Shown here: positions 33,837 to 42,548 of the stretch, one piece after another
Layout: each line of letters begins with the position of its first letter
Position numbering within the stretch: position 1 is the stretch's first letter
Source: an uncultured Gallionellaceae bacterium
Lineage (GTDB): Bacteria; Pseudomonadota; Gammaproteobacteria; Burkholderiales; Gallionellaceae
Length of the DNA: 52,952 nucleotides
Assembly (NCBI GenBank): GCA_903847155.1
Contig: CAINCU010000023.1
Location: forward strand, 1 to 52,952
Direction: 5' to 3'
Notes under the pieces: model-generated
What the model saw: the letters and a program-made list of their open reading frames with translations, nothing else
Databases searched by the model: none
What the model was told of the DNA's origin: nothing
Made by a program: the position numbers and the translations under genes

Positions 33837-34837
33837 TCGAACAAACGTTTCTGATCATGGCGGCTTTGGTCGTCGTGGCGCTGCTGTTCGATTTTATGAA
33901 CGGCTTTCATGATTCGGCAAACTCAATCGCGTTGATGGTTTCCACCCGACTGTTAACACCGCAAGCAGCAGTCATATGGGCTGCGTTTTTCAACTTCATC
34001 GCCTTCCTGTTTTTCGGCCTGCATGTGGCTAATACCGTCGGCTCCGGCATTGTCTCCACGGCGATTATCGACAACGCGGTGATCTTCGGCGCGCTGTGTG
34101 GTGCCATCGTGTGGAACGTCATTACCTGGTGGTTCGGCATTCCTTCGTCTTCTTCGCATGGTCTCATCGGTGGCTTGGTCGGCGCTGCACTGGCCAAAGC
34201 CGGTTGGTCAGCCATCATCGCGCAAGGTCTGATCAAAACCTCGGCGGCAATCATCCTGTCGCCGCTACTGGGGCTGTTGCTGGCGATGGCCATGTCGATT
34301 GCCCTGCTGTGGATTTTAGAGAAGTCATTGCCGCATCAGACCGAGCGCAAGTTCAACAAACTTCAGTTCATCTCCTCCTCGTTGTATAGCCTCGGACACG
34401 GCGGCAACGATGCCCAGAAAACCATGGGCATCATCGCAGTTCTGCTGTATGCCAATGGTTATATTCACGGCGCGTTTCAAGTCCCGTTCTGGGTCGTTAT
34501 TTCGTGCCAGATCTCCATGGCGTTGGGCACACTGTTCGGCGGTTGGCGCATCGTGAAGACCATGGGCATGGGCATCACCCGCATCAGACCCACCGGCGCG
34601 TTCTGCGCGCAAACCTCAGGCGCAGTGACCTTATTGCTGGCAACCTATTTTGGTATTCCCGTCTCCACCACGCACACCATCACCGGCGCTATCGTCGGCG
34701 TCGGCATCTCGCGCCGCCTTTCCGCAGTACGCTGGGGAGTTGCCGCGCGCATCGTCTGGGCATGGGTGCTGACCATCCCCGCGGCCGGCTTGATGGCGGC
34801 GTTCTTCTGGTACCTGGCGAACGGGTTCATGCATTAG
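33833..34837 (+). CDS. PiT family inorganic phosphate transporter
   Basis: A 334-residue integral membrane transporter for inorganic phosphate (probably as metal-phosphate with protons). Both copies of the PiT signature are seen: DFMNGFHDSANSIA near the N-terminus and GHGGNDAQKTMG in the C-terminal half. WWFGIPSSSSHGLIGGLVGA and TYFGIPVSTTHTITGAIVG are the paired repeat motifs. About ten membrane helices. ATG 33833 is coupled to the DUF47 gene; an upstream frame extension overlaps it and is rejected. Confidence 0.93.
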   Translation: MIEQTFLIMAALVVVALLFDFMNGFHDSANSIALMVSTRLLTPQAAVIWAAFFNFIAFLFFGLHVANTVGSGIVSTAIIDNAVIFGALCGAIVWNVITWWFGIPSSSSHGLIGGLVGAALAKAGWSAIIAQGLIKTSAAIILSPLLGLLLAMAMSIALLWILEKSLPHQTERKFNKLQFISSSLYSLGHGGNDAQKTMGIIAVLLYANGYIHGAFQVPFWVVISCQISMALGTLFGGWRIVKTMGMGITRIRPTGAFCAQTSGAVTLLLATYFGIPVSTTHTITGAIVGVGISRRLSAVRWGVAARIVWAWVLTIPAAGLMAAFFWYLANGFMH

Positions 34838-34848
34838 CCCGTTTAACC

Positions 34849-36153
34849 ATGCACACTCTTTCCTCCCTGCGCGCCGGTGAACTGGCCGGTATTAAGCGTC
34901 TCGACCTTGCCTGCGGCCTCACCGAATTTCCGCGCGAGATTTTCGATCTGGCCGACTCGCTGGAAATTCTGAATCTCTCCGGCAATGCTCTGTCCAGTCT
35001 GCCCGACGACCTGCCGCGCCTGCACAAACTGCGTGTCATTTTTTGTTCCGACAATCGCTTCACGCGCGTGCCGGAAATATTGGGGCAATGCCGCAATCTG
35101 GAAATGGTCGGCTTCAAGGCCAATCAAATTGATGAACTGCCCGCCGCTGCCTTGCCGCAGAAATTACGCTGGCTGATCCTCACCGACAACCGCCTGCGCG
35201 AAATTCCCGCAGCACTCGGCACCTGCACGCGCCTGCAAAAACTCATGCTGGCTGGCAACCAGCTGCAGCACCTGCCGCATGAACTGGCGGCCTGCTCCAA
35301 GCTGGAACTGTTGCGCATCGCAGCGAACAATTTTGCGCAGTTGCCGGACTGGTTGTTCAACATGCCGCGTCTGGCCTGGCTGGCCTATTCCGGCAACCCA
35401 TGCAGCGACAGCAGCGAAGCCGCCGCGCTGGAGCATCTGCACATCACGCAAGTCGAGTGGCACACGCTTGAATTGCAGCACAAGCTGGGTGAAGGCGCGT
35501 CCGGCATCATCTACCGCGCGCATCATCATGCGGACGATGCTCCAGTGGCCGTGAAAATGTTCAGGGGCGCGCTCACCAGCGACGGCCTGCCGCGCAGCGA
35601 AAAAGCCGCCTGCATCGCAGCGGGCGCGCACCCCGGATTGATCCCCATCGTCGGCAAAATCAGCTCGCATCCCGAGCAAACGCCGGGGCTGGTGATGTCG
35701 CTGATAGATGCCAGCTTCACCAATCTCGCCGCGCCGCCCAGCCTGGAATCCTGCACCCGCGACATCTATCCCGCACACCTTCGCTTTACGCCGACCAGCG
35801 TGCTCAACATCGCGCTCGGCATCGCTTCCGCCACCTGCCACCTGCACGCGCAAGGCATCATGCACGGCGACCTGTACGCGCACAACATCCTGTGGAACCC
35901 GCAAGGCGACTGCCTGCTGGGCGACTTCGGCGCAGCCTCGTTCCTGCCACACAACACGCAACAAGCCACAGCCCTGCAACGCATCGAAGTGCGCGCGTAT
36001 GCCTGCCTGCTGCAAGAATTGCTGGAGCGCTGCGATGAAACGCACGAAACTGCCGCCATGAGGAATTTGCAGCGACGCTGCGAAAACGCTGAGGTGAATA
36101 AGAGACCGTTGTTTGAAGAGATACGAAGCGAATTGGCTGGTCTGGCTGCATAA
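34849..36153 (+). CDS. Leucine-rich repeat protein kinase
   Basis: The 434-residue protein has about seven leucine-rich repeats in residues 15-190 (SLEILNLSGNALSSLPDDLP, KLRWLILTDNRLREIPAAL and similar). A Hanks-type protein kinase domain follows (about 200-430). Kinase motifs: glycine loop GEGASGIIY, lysine in VAVKMF, catalytic loop HGDLYAHNI and metal-binding GDFGAA. The catalytic loop HGDLxxxN has glycine where most kinases have arginine (HRD). No membrane helix is seen. It begins 11 bp after the phosphate transporter gene, so it may be part of that operon. Its targets are unknown. Confidence 0.85.
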   Translation: MHTLSSLRAGELAGIKRLDLACGLTEFPREIFDLADSLEILNLSGNALSSLPDDLPRLHKLRVIFCSDNRFTRVPEILGQCRNLEMVGFKANQIDELPAAALPQKLRWLILTDNRLREIPAALGTCTRLQKLMLAGNQLQHLPHELAACSKLELLRIAANNFAQLPDWLFNMPRLAWLAYSGNPCSDSSEAAALEHLHITQVEWHTLELQHKLGEGASGIIYRAHHHADDAPVAVKMFRGALTSDGLPRSEKAACIAAGAHPGLIPIVGKISSHPEQTPGLVMSLIDASFTNLAAPPSLESCTRDIYPAHLRFTPTSVLNIALGIASATCHLHAQGIMHGDLYAHNILWNPQGDCLLGDFGAASFLPHNTQQATALQRIEVRAYACLLQELLERCDETHETAAMRNLQRRCENAEVNKRPLFEEIRSELAGLAA

Positions 36154-36175
36154 ATCACCCCCACAAAACAAACCT

Positions 36176-36258
36176 TCCATGCAAGCGAGTAAACACGCCA
36201 TTCTCCATCAATCACTTAACGCAGATTGCCTATTTACGGGCATCTTCGCAAGGTGGTG
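36176..36258. repeat. Family A repeat, copy 7 (head-to-tail)
   Basis: CACGCCATTCTCCATCAATC is followed by GCAGATTGCCTATTTACGGG and CATCTTCGCAAGG. It fills most of the gap between the kinase and reductase genes. Confidence 0.7.
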
Positions 36259-36375
36259 TTTCATAACTATTCCTCATTACAAAACTCTAAGCATGAGATA
36301 GTCAAAACAATTCGACTCATGTACATTTCATTCTGAAATATGGAATCCAAATAATGACAACAATTGGAAAATGCC

Positions 36376-37869
36376 ATGAGTGAGATGTTAAGTCTGACAC
36401 GTGCAGCCAAGTTGATTGGCGTAACGCGCGCTGAATTGCAAAAAAAGATCCAGATCGGCGAGCTGCTTTCATACGATGGGATGGTCAATGTCAAAAATCT
36501 GTTGGCTTGCTATCCTGATGCGCAATTGGAAGATAACGCAGAGTCCAGACGCATCGCGCAGATCAAGGAGCGCGCTTTCGGCAAACGGGTGTTTGAACGA
36601 GCCATGCCGGACGCGGAAGTGTTGGCCGCACGCCTCACCGAGGTCAGTAGAACGCTGACCTATAGTCAGGTGCAAGTCGAGCAATTCACCGCGTTGTTGG
36701 GCAGGTTATGGGACAAGCTTTCCGAGATGGAATCGCAGCTCAATTCCGAGTCTGGCTTGGCGATGGAAAATCTGAAGGTATGGATCAAACGGGAGGTGGA
36801 TATGGCGATGGAACCGGGATTCATCAATCCGTTGGCAATCAAAGACACGATGCTGCATATCATCACCGCGCAAGTGACGGTGTTACCGAGCAAACACGAT
36901 TTTTTGGTGGAAGGGCACGATACGCTACTGGAAGCCGCGATGCGTTCCGGCATTCCGCTTAATTACGGCTGCAGCGGCGGCAATTGCGGCTTGTGCAAGG
37001 CCAAGGTGGTGTCGGGCGAAGTCAAAAAAACACGCCAGCATGATTTTGTCATTTCCGATGCGGAAAAAAGTCAGGGCTATGTTTTGCTGTGCAGCAACAC
37101 GGCAGTCAGCGATGTGGTTATTGAAGCCGAAGTGGCAAACAGCGTGCAGGACATTCCGTTTCAGCAGATCACAGCCCAGGTTAAAAACATGGGACATATC
37201 GCCGACGACATGATCTTGCTGCATCTGCAAACTCCGCGCACTCAGCGCTTGCGCTTCCTCGCGGGGCAGAGCGTGATGCTGCGTATCGGGCAATCTTTCA
37301 GCGCGGACCTACCCATCGCCAGTTGCCCCTGCGATGACCGCAATGTGCTATTTCACATCCACCGGCAAAACGGCAATTTGTTCTCCGATTATGTTTTCGA
37401 CCGCCTCAAACAGCATGAATCGGTGGAGATTGAAGGGCCGCACGGCGAATTTATCCTGCACGAAAAGTCACAGCGCCCGTATTATTTCTTCGCGTTCGAC
37501 AGCGGCTTTGCCCCGATCAAAAGCCTGATCGAACATGCACTATCACTCGAAGCGAAAAGCATCCACTTACACTGGTTCGGTTCGACTCAACAACATATTT
37601 ACCTGCCAAACATCGCCCATGCGTGGCAAGATGCTTTGGATAATTTCTACTTCGACGAACACATTGCCGGTTTCGATCTGCGTACGGTGAACAGCAAACG
37701 TGAGGAGATATTGTTCAAACAACTCGACAGCATCATCAGTGCCGACCCCAACCTGCTTGAAGGTGACATTTACATCGCCGGCCCGGAAGACGCGGTGACC
37801 ATCGCCGAACAATATTTTCTGGATCAAGGTTTACCCAAGACACGGGTGGCAGTGGCGAGCGTGAAATAA
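36376..37869 (+). CDS. Helix-turn-helix/2Fe-2S/flavin reductase-like fusion
   Basis: A 497-residue protein. Residues about 1-60 look like a MerR-type helix-turn-helix (LSLTRAAKLIGVTRAELQKK). A helical linker runs to about 160. A plant-type 2Fe-2S domain (about 165-250) has CSGGNCGLC and a later cysteine in LLCSN. FAD/NAD reductase-like domains follow (about 255-495). The flavin motif RxYS of this superfamily reads LPIAS, and the nicotinamide motif GxGxxP reads DSGFAP, so cofactor binding may be altered. ATG 36376 is chosen; an in-frame TTG at 36364 is possible. The gene encoding a ferredoxin-NADP reductase-like protein follows. Confidence 0.82.
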   Translation: MSEMLSLTRAAKLIGVTRAELQKKIQIGELLSYDGMVNVKNLLACYPDAQLEDNAESRRIAQIKERAFGKRVFERAMPDAEVLAARLTEVSRTLTYSQVQVEQFTALLGRLWDKLSEMESQLNSESGLAMENLKVWIKREVDMAMEPGFINPLAIKDTMLHIITAQVTVLPSKHDFLVEGHDTLLEAAMRSGIPLNYGCSGGNCGLCKAKVVSGEVKKTRQHDFVISDAEKSQGYVLLCSNTAVSDVVIEAEVANSVQDIPFQQITAQVKNMGHIADDMILLHLQTPRTQRLRFLAGQSVMLRIGQSFSADLPIASCPCDDRNVLFHIHRQNGNLFSDYVFDRLKQHESVEIEGPHGEFILHEKSQRPYYFFAFDSGFAPIKSLIEHALSLEAKSIHLHWFGSTQQHIYLPNIAHAWQDALDNFYFDEHIAGFDLRTVNSKREEILFKQLDSIISADPNLLEGDIYIAGPEDAVTIAEQYFLDQGLPKTRVAVASVK

Positions 37870-37972
37870 GATTGGGCTGCTGACCCATTAGCGCGGCAAC
37901 AGCCCGGGATGATTCGATTTTGCAAAAACTTAAATATGCCACAACAACGTACATTAAAAAATGGAGAAAAGT

Positions 37973-38845
37973 ATGACGAATTCACTTACCGACGGTGCTG
38001 GCAATTCAATGATCTTTACGGCAAAGCTCCTTAGCTCTGAGCGCATCACGCCGGAGTCTTCGCGCGAAGACATCAGGAAGCTGGTGTTCCACACGGACAA
38101 TCTTTATTTTGACAGCAAAGTGGGCAGTTGCATCCGCGTGCTTGCTCCCGGCCAGTATGGCAATCCCTATCACACCCGGCTCTATTTCATCGCCGACAGC
38201 GACCCGTCCGACGACGGCGCCAAATTTGAGATTTGCGTACGCCGCTGTTTCTTAATCGATGAAGCCAGTGGCGAGGAATATGGCGGCGTCGCTTCAAACT
38301 ACCTGTGCGACATGAAGCCGGGAAGCGAAATCAAATTTTCCGGCCCGGTCGGCTACCCGTTTACCATTCCGCAAAACCAGAATGCCAACTTGCTGATGAT
38401 CGGCATGGGCACAGGCATTGCGCCGTTCCGTGGACTGGTGCGGATGATCTATGAAAAGCATGGCGGATGGAAAGGAAAAGTACGGCTGTTCCACGGTGCA
38501 CAAACCGGACTGGAATCGCTTTATATGAACGATGCCAACAACGACATCGGCAATTATTTCGACCAACCCACGTTCAAAGCCTTTCAAGCGGTGAGCCCGC
38601 GCCCCGCCTTTAACGCCCCCATCGCTCTGGACAAAGCGATTGAGCAAAATGCAGCAGAAGTTTGGAGCATAGTGAATAGCCCGGACAGCCACGTCTACGT
38701 GGCAGGCATGACGAAGATGCGGGACATGATTGCCAAAGCGATGAGCGGCATCGCAGGATCAGCCGAAGCCTGGACAGCCAAGCGCAACGAACTGGTCGCC
38801 GCTGGCCGCTGGCTGGAAGTGCTCTACCATGATGATGCGGCATAG
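37973..38845 (+). CDS. Ferredoxin-NADP reductase-like flavoprotein
   Basis: A 290-residue protein of the plant-type ferredoxin-NADP+ reductase superfamily. FAD-binding RLYFIA (RxY motif) lies near residue 70, and SNYLCDMKPGSEIKFSGPVG near 110. The NADP-binding half has MIGMGTGIAPFRGLVR, VRLFHGAQT and VYVAGMTKMRD. The ending LEVLYHDDAA lacks the usual C-terminal tyrosine that stacks on the flavin. GGAG precedes the ATG at 37973; the ATG at 37961 overlaps that site and is less likely. It probably forms an electron-transfer pair with the preceding reductase-like protein or with a ferredoxin. Confidence 0.88.
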   Translation: MTNSLTDGAGNSMIFTAKLLSSERITPESSREDIRKLVFHTDNLYFDSKVGSCIRVLAPGQYGNPYHTRLYFIADSDPSDDGAKFEICVRRCFLIDEASGEEYGGVASNYLCDMKPGSEIKFSGPVGYPFTIPQNQNANLLMIGMGTGIAPFRGLVRMIYEKHGGWKGKVRLFHGAQTGLESLYMNDANNDIGNYFDQPTFKAFQAVSPRPAFNAPIALDKAIEQNAAEVWSIVNSPDSHVYVAGMTKMRDMIAKAMSGIAGSAEAWTAKRNELVAAGRWLEVLYHDDAA

Positions 38846-38884
38846 AACCCATAATCCATCGGCACAATGAATTATTGGGCATGA

Positions 38885-38968
38885 AGCACGGAAAACCAAT
38901 ATTCACGCCACTCTCCATAGACCGCATAGCGCAGATCGCCTATTGACGGGCATCTTCACGATGTGCGG
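38885..38968. repeat. Family A repeat, copy 8 (head-to-tail)
   Basis: CACGCCACTCTCCATAGACC is followed by GCAGATCGCCTATTGACGGG and CATCTTCACGATGTGCGG: one of the best-preserved copies of the core half-unit. Confidence 0.8.
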
Positions 38969-39080
38969 TTTGGATAAGGATACCGTTTCCCCGTTCGTAG
39001 TGAGCCCGTCGATCCACTCAAAGCGAACGGCTTCAAGACCAATAAATTAATGTGTAAAAAATTGCAACGCGCCTATTGCC

Positions 39081-39269
39081 ATGAGAACTACGAAACGCAA
39101 CAAGAAAAGCTCGAACTATGTAGTCGTTCAGGAAAACGGTGTCTTCATCGCGAAGTGCTCCGACCTTGATCTGTCTTGTCGCGGCGCGACTAAGGAAGAA
39201 GCGATTGCGAATCTGGAAGATGCGCTGGCGCTGTTCTTCGAGGACTTGCCCGGGCCTGCGGATGGCTAA
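39081..39269 (+). CDS. HicB-like antitoxin domain protein
   Basis: The 62-residue product fits the partial RNase H-like fold of HicB: YVVVQENGVFIAKCSDLDLSC, then GATKEEAIANLEDALALFFED. No HicA toxin gene is next to it and there is no C-terminal DNA-binding domain, so it is an orphan or solitary member. Solitary HicB-like proteins are common and their role is unclear. Confidence 0.7.
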   Translation: MRTTKRNKKSSNYVVVQENGVFIAKCSDLDLSCRGATKEEAIANLEDALALFFEDLPGPADG

Positions 39270-39315
39270 CATGGTTGGCGGCCAGGTTGCCAAATTTAAA
39301 GCCCCCCTTATTCCA

Positions 39316-39502
39316 ATTCCATTTCAAAACTTGAATTTACTCCCTTCTCCCGCAGGCGGGAGAAGGGCTGGGGATGAGGGTCTATGCGCTGCAATATAAC
39401 TGGTTTATTCCCCACAACCCTCACCCTACCCCTCTCCCGCCTGCGGGAGAGGGAACTGATAGCAAGAGGAATTTCATTTCACTATTGATCTGGAAATGGA
39501 AT
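39316..39502. repeat. Family B MITE-like element, copy 1
   Basis: A 187 bp element bounded by the inverted repeat ATTCCATTTC (39316-39325) and GAAATGGAAT (39493-39502). Inside are two mutually inverted arms, CTCCCGCAGGCGGGAG-type, that allow a large hairpin. It encodes nothing. It ends 9 bp before the MATE start codon. A second copy at 48577 is nearly identical. Confidence 0.8.
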
Positions 39503-39511
39503 TACCCCTAG

Positions 39512-40861
39512 ATGACCAACCCCGCATCCTCCACCCGCGAACTAATCCATCTCGCATGGCCCATGCTGGTCGCGCAACTGGCGATGATGGCCAATGCCGT
39601 CATCGACACCGCGATGGCCGGGCGGCTATCTGCCATCGACCTTGCTGCGGTCGGCATCGCCTCAGCGATCATGGCCACGGTGCTGATGTCGCTGGTCAGC
39701 GTGTTGCTCGCGGTGCCGCCCATCATCGCCCACCTGTATGGCGCAAATCGGCGCGCCGAGATCGGGCGCGAAATACATCAGGGCGTGTGGATTTCGCTGG
39801 CACTGGCACTGGTGGCGATCCTGCTGATGCGCTTCCCCGGGCCGTTCATCGCCATCTCGGAATTGCAGCCCGCCGTGGAAACCAAAGTGCGCGCCTATCT
39901 GGCCGCATCGGCCTGGGGCGTGCCCGCCGCCTTCGCCTTGCGTTTGTTCTTTGGCCTGTCGACGGGAATCAGCTACACACTTCCGGTGATGTTGTTCAAC
40001 CTGCTATCGCTGGCGCTCAAGGTGCCACTGAATGCGCTGTTCATGTACGGCCTGCTCGGTTTCCCCGCGATGGGCGCGGCAGGCGCTGCGGTGGCCACGT
40101 CGCTGGATGCGTGGCTGATGGCCGTGCTCGCCTGGGGCTGGTGCCTGCACCATCCGCGCTACGCCGAGTTCGAATTGCGCCGACGCATCACCGCGCCGGA
40201 CTTCGCCGCCATACGCGAATTCCTCAAGCTCGGCATTCCCATCGGTTTAACGTTCATCGCGGACGTCACCGCGTTCACCTTCATGGCGCTGTTCATCGCG
40301 CGCTTGGGCCCCGTCGTTTCCGGCGCGCATCAGATCGCCGCCAACCTCGCGGTTCTGGCATTCATGATCCCGCTTTCGCTGGGCAACGCCACCTCGGTGC
40401 TGGTCGGCCAGGCGCTCGGCGCCGGACAAGCCGCGCGTGCCCGCCGCATCTGCTGGGAAGCGATACGCTTCGGCATGTCCATCGCCATCGTGCTATGCCT
40501 CACCTTCTGGCTGGGCGCACCGTACATCGCCGCGTTCTACACCACCGACCTGCAAGTGCAAGCAATCGCCATCCCGCTGATCGTGATGGTCGGCCTCTAC
40601 CATCTGGGCGACGCGATGCAAGCCATCACCGTCAATGCCTTGCGCGGATACAAAAACTCGGTCGTGCCGATGGTGATCTACACCGTCACACTGTGGGTGC
40701 CGGGCCTCGGTGGCGGCATCGTGCTGGGGCTGACCAACACCTTCGGCCCCGCCCGTGGCGCGCCCGGCTTCTGGCTCGCCGCGATAGCAAGCATCTGGCT
40801 GGTCGGCGGCATGATGGCGATTTATCTTAACTTCACCTCGAAGAAACATTGCGCTCGCTAG
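39512..40861 (+). CDS. MATE family efflux transporter
   Basis: A 449-residue multidrug/toxin extrusion protein with about twelve membrane helices in two homologous halves: MLVAQLAMMANAVIDTAMAGRL at the start of the first, and IPIGLTFIADVTAFTFMALFIARLG at the start of the second. Such proteins export organic cations or dyes in exchange for H+ or Na+. GGAA within the end of the family B element is the only ribosome-site candidate, so the repeat may supply translation or transcription signals. Confidence 0.9.
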   Translation: MTNPASSTRELIHLAWPMLVAQLAMMANAVIDTAMAGRLSAIDLAAVGIASAIMATVLMSLVSVLLAVPPIIAHLYGANRRAEIGREIHQGVWISLALALVAILLMRFPGPFIAISELQPAVETKVRAYLAASAWGVPAAFALRLFFGLSTGISYTLPVMLFNLLSLALKVPLNALFMYGLLGFPAMGAAGAAVATSLDAWLMAVLAWGWCLHHPRYAEFELRRRITAPDFAAIREFLKLGIPIGLTFIADVTAFTFMALFIARLGPVVSGAHQIAANLAVLAFMIPLSLGNATSVLVGQALGAGQAARARRICWEAIRFGMSIAIVLCLTFWLGAPYIAAFYTTDLQVQAIAIPLIVMVGLYHLGDAMQAITVNALRGYKNSVVPMVIYTVTLWVPGLGGGIVLGLTNTFGPARGAPGFWLAAIASIWLVGGMMAIYLNFTSKKHCAR

Positions 40862-40918
40862 CCGTACCGCCTCAATTCCAGTAAAGTCGTCCCCTGAATT
40901 TCACACCGGTATATATCC

Positions 40919-41194
40919 ATGAACAAAGAAGAGCTAAGCAAAGAACAACAAATCCTGCGCCAGATGCGCAAGACATTGGGCAACGTCGTCAAAGACGTCA
41001 CCCCAATGGGCGGACGCCCAAACCCGCTGACGGCCAACACCATCCAGGACATCAAGGATTGTTTTGCCTTGATCTCGGATCGAGAAAAAGAACTGGCCGA
41101 CAAACTCGGCTTCGAACAGGCTCAACCCTATTACAAGGACGGCGAGCCACCGAATGCGAACGTCATCAACTTCGTCAAACCGACCAAACAGTAG
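40919..41194 (+). CDS. Conserved-looking small hypothetical protein
   Basis: The 91-residue product is hydrophilic with an N-terminal helix (KEELSKEQQILRQMRKTLGNVVKDV), a PMGGRPNPLTANTIQDIKDC loop and a second helix with a CFALISDREKELADKLG segment. No membrane segment or signal is seen. The protein looks like a real coding sequence (biased codon use, charged helices) but no family with known function is recognised. The MATE gene precedes it by about 57 bp. Confidence 0.6.
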   Translation: MNKEELSKEQQILRQMRKTLGNVVKDVTPMGGRPNPLTANTIQDIKDCFALISDREKELADKLGFEQAQPYYKDGEPPNANVINFVKPTKQ

Positions 41195-41403
41195 TTCAAA
41201 TTTTTCATTCCCTCGCCCGCAGGCGGGAGAGGGTTAGGGTGAGGGACGACGAGGCAAAACAAATTTTGTTGATGTGCAGTGACCCTCATCCCCAGCCCTT
41301 ACACCCGCAAGGGGTACGCCGGTGGGTGCCCCGCTGCTTCGCAGCGACCCTTCCGCAGTCCCGCCTGCGGGCGAAGGGAGCAATTCGAAGTATTGAAATC
41401 AAA
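41195..41403. repeat. Possible remnant of a family B element
   Basis: The stretch has the CCCGCAGGCGGGAGAGGG and GGGTGAGGG arms of family B, then CCCTCATCCCCAGCCC and a closing CCCGCCTGCGGGCGAAGGG. About 55 bp of unrelated GC-rich sequence lies in the middle, and the ATTCCATTTC ends are not intact. It reaches to the start of the radical SAM gene. Confidence 0.55.
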
Positions 41404-42285
41404 TTGAACCTCCTCTACGACATGCCGCTGTTCCGCCCGCCCTCCGAGGCCGACAACCTGATCATCCAGGCCACGTTGGGCTGCAGCTTCAACCAGTGCA
41501 GCTTCTGCGCCATGTATCGCAGCAAGCACTATGTCGAACGCCCGCTAGCTGACGTATGCGCCGATATCCGAACTGCCGCCGCCGATTGGCCGGATGCGCA
41601 GCGCGTGTTCCTGGCCGATGGCGATGCGCTGGCACTGCCAACGCAACACCTGCTCGCCATCCTGCGCGAACTGGCGTCTGCGCTGCCGCGCCTGACGCGC
41701 GTTTCCTGCTATGCCACGCCCGGCAACATCGGGCGCAAGAGCGCCGAAGAACTGGCCCAGTTGCGCGAGCTCAAACTCAGCCTACTCTACTTCGGCATCG
41801 AATCCGGCTCCGACCTCATCCTGAAAAAAATCATCAAGGGCGCCACGCAACGGCGCATGGCCGAAGTGCTGCATAAGGCACACGCGAGCGGCATGAAAAT
41901 CTCCGCCACCGTCATCCTCGGACTGGGCGGCAACAAGCACAGTGATGAGCACATCGACGGCACCATCGCCCTGCTCAACAGCACGCCCGTCACCTACCTC
42001 TCCACGCTGCAACTGACTCTGGACGAAAGCATCGCGGAAGAATTCCAGCGCAAATACGGCGAGCCATTCCAGATGCCGGACGACCTGGCGATATTGAAAG
42101 AACAGGAAAGACTGATCAGCGGCCTCAACCCGCCGCAGCCGGTCATCTTCCGCTCCAACCACGCCTCCAATGCGCTGGCGCTCGCCGGCAACCTGCCCAA
42201 AGACAAAGAGAAACTGCTGCTGCAACTGCGGGAAGCGATGGCGGGGCATAGACCGCTGCGGCCATATTTCATGCGCGGGCTTTGA
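41404..42285 (+). CDS. Radical SAM protein
   Basis: A protein of about 293 residues in the radical SAM superfamily (COG1032-like). The cluster motif is CSFNQCSFC (C-x4-C-x2-C, a variant spacing known in this group), after YDMPLFRPPSEADNLIIQATLG. Later motifs are FLADGDALALPT, SCYATPGNI, YFGIESGSD and VILGLGG. Reaction unknown. The start is uncertain: TTG at 41404 keeps the LLYDMPLFRP segment that is usual in this family, and ATG at 41422 would lose it. The last 234 bp recur at 43180-43413, and the last 80 bp at 44167-44246. Confidence 0.85.
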   Translation: MNLLYDMPLFRPPSEADNLIIQATLGCSFNQCSFCAMYRSKHYVERPLADVCADIRTAAADWPDAQRVFLADGDALALPTQHLLAILRELASALPRLTRVSCYATPGNIGRKSAEELAQLRELKLSLLYFGIESGSDLILKKIIKGATQRRMAEVLHKAHASGMKISATVILGLGGNKHSDEHIDGTIALLNSTPVTYLSTLQLTLDESIAEEFQRKYGEPFQMPDDLAILKEQERLISGLNPPQPVIFRSNHASNALALAGNLPKDKEKLLLQLREAMAGHRPLRPYFMRGL

Positions 42286-42340
42286 ACCTCATGCATCACT
42301 CGTTCCTCCGCCCCATGCACCGGCTCTGGACATCGAGAAC

Positions 42341-42350
42341 TGATATAATT
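42341..42350 (+). promoter_or_regulatory. Probable -10 element of the antitoxin/Fic operon
   Basis: TGATATAAT gives a near-perfect -10 hexamer (TATAAT at 42344-42349), about 40 bp before the antitoxin ATG. No good -35 is visible. Confidence 0.45.
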
Positions 42351-42389
42351 CGCACCATCAAAACTCACCACATTAGTTGGGAGAAAACG

Positions 42390-42548
42390 ATGCAAGTCAG
42401 CGCCAGCCTGAAGCAGAAAATCACCCAAGCTGTACAGACCTCGATGCGGATCGAAGGCTGCAAGGCGGAACAATCTGCTGCAGTCAAAAAACAGGCTCAA
42501 GCCCTGATGGAACAGCACCGTGTCCAAGTATCAATTCACAAAAAGTGA
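42390..42548 (+). CDS. VbhA-like antitoxin of the Fic toxin
   Basis: The 52-residue product contains SMRIEG, which fits the (S/T)xxxE(G/N) inhibitory helix motif of class I Fic antitoxins such as VbhA. In those, the glutamate blocks ATP binding in the Fic active site. The rest is helical and hydrophilic. Its 3' end overlaps the fic gene by 29 bp, as expected for a coupled toxin-antitoxin operon. A clear TATAAT lies upstream. The ATG at 42390 follows GGGAG. Confidence 0.75.
   Translation: MQVSASLKQKITQAVQTSMRIEGCKAEQSAAVKKQAQALMEQHRVQVSIHKK

Noticed and set aside
34504-34848. N-terminal extension of the LRR kinase
   Set aside because: It lies within the phosphate transporter gene in another frame and looks like a shadow.
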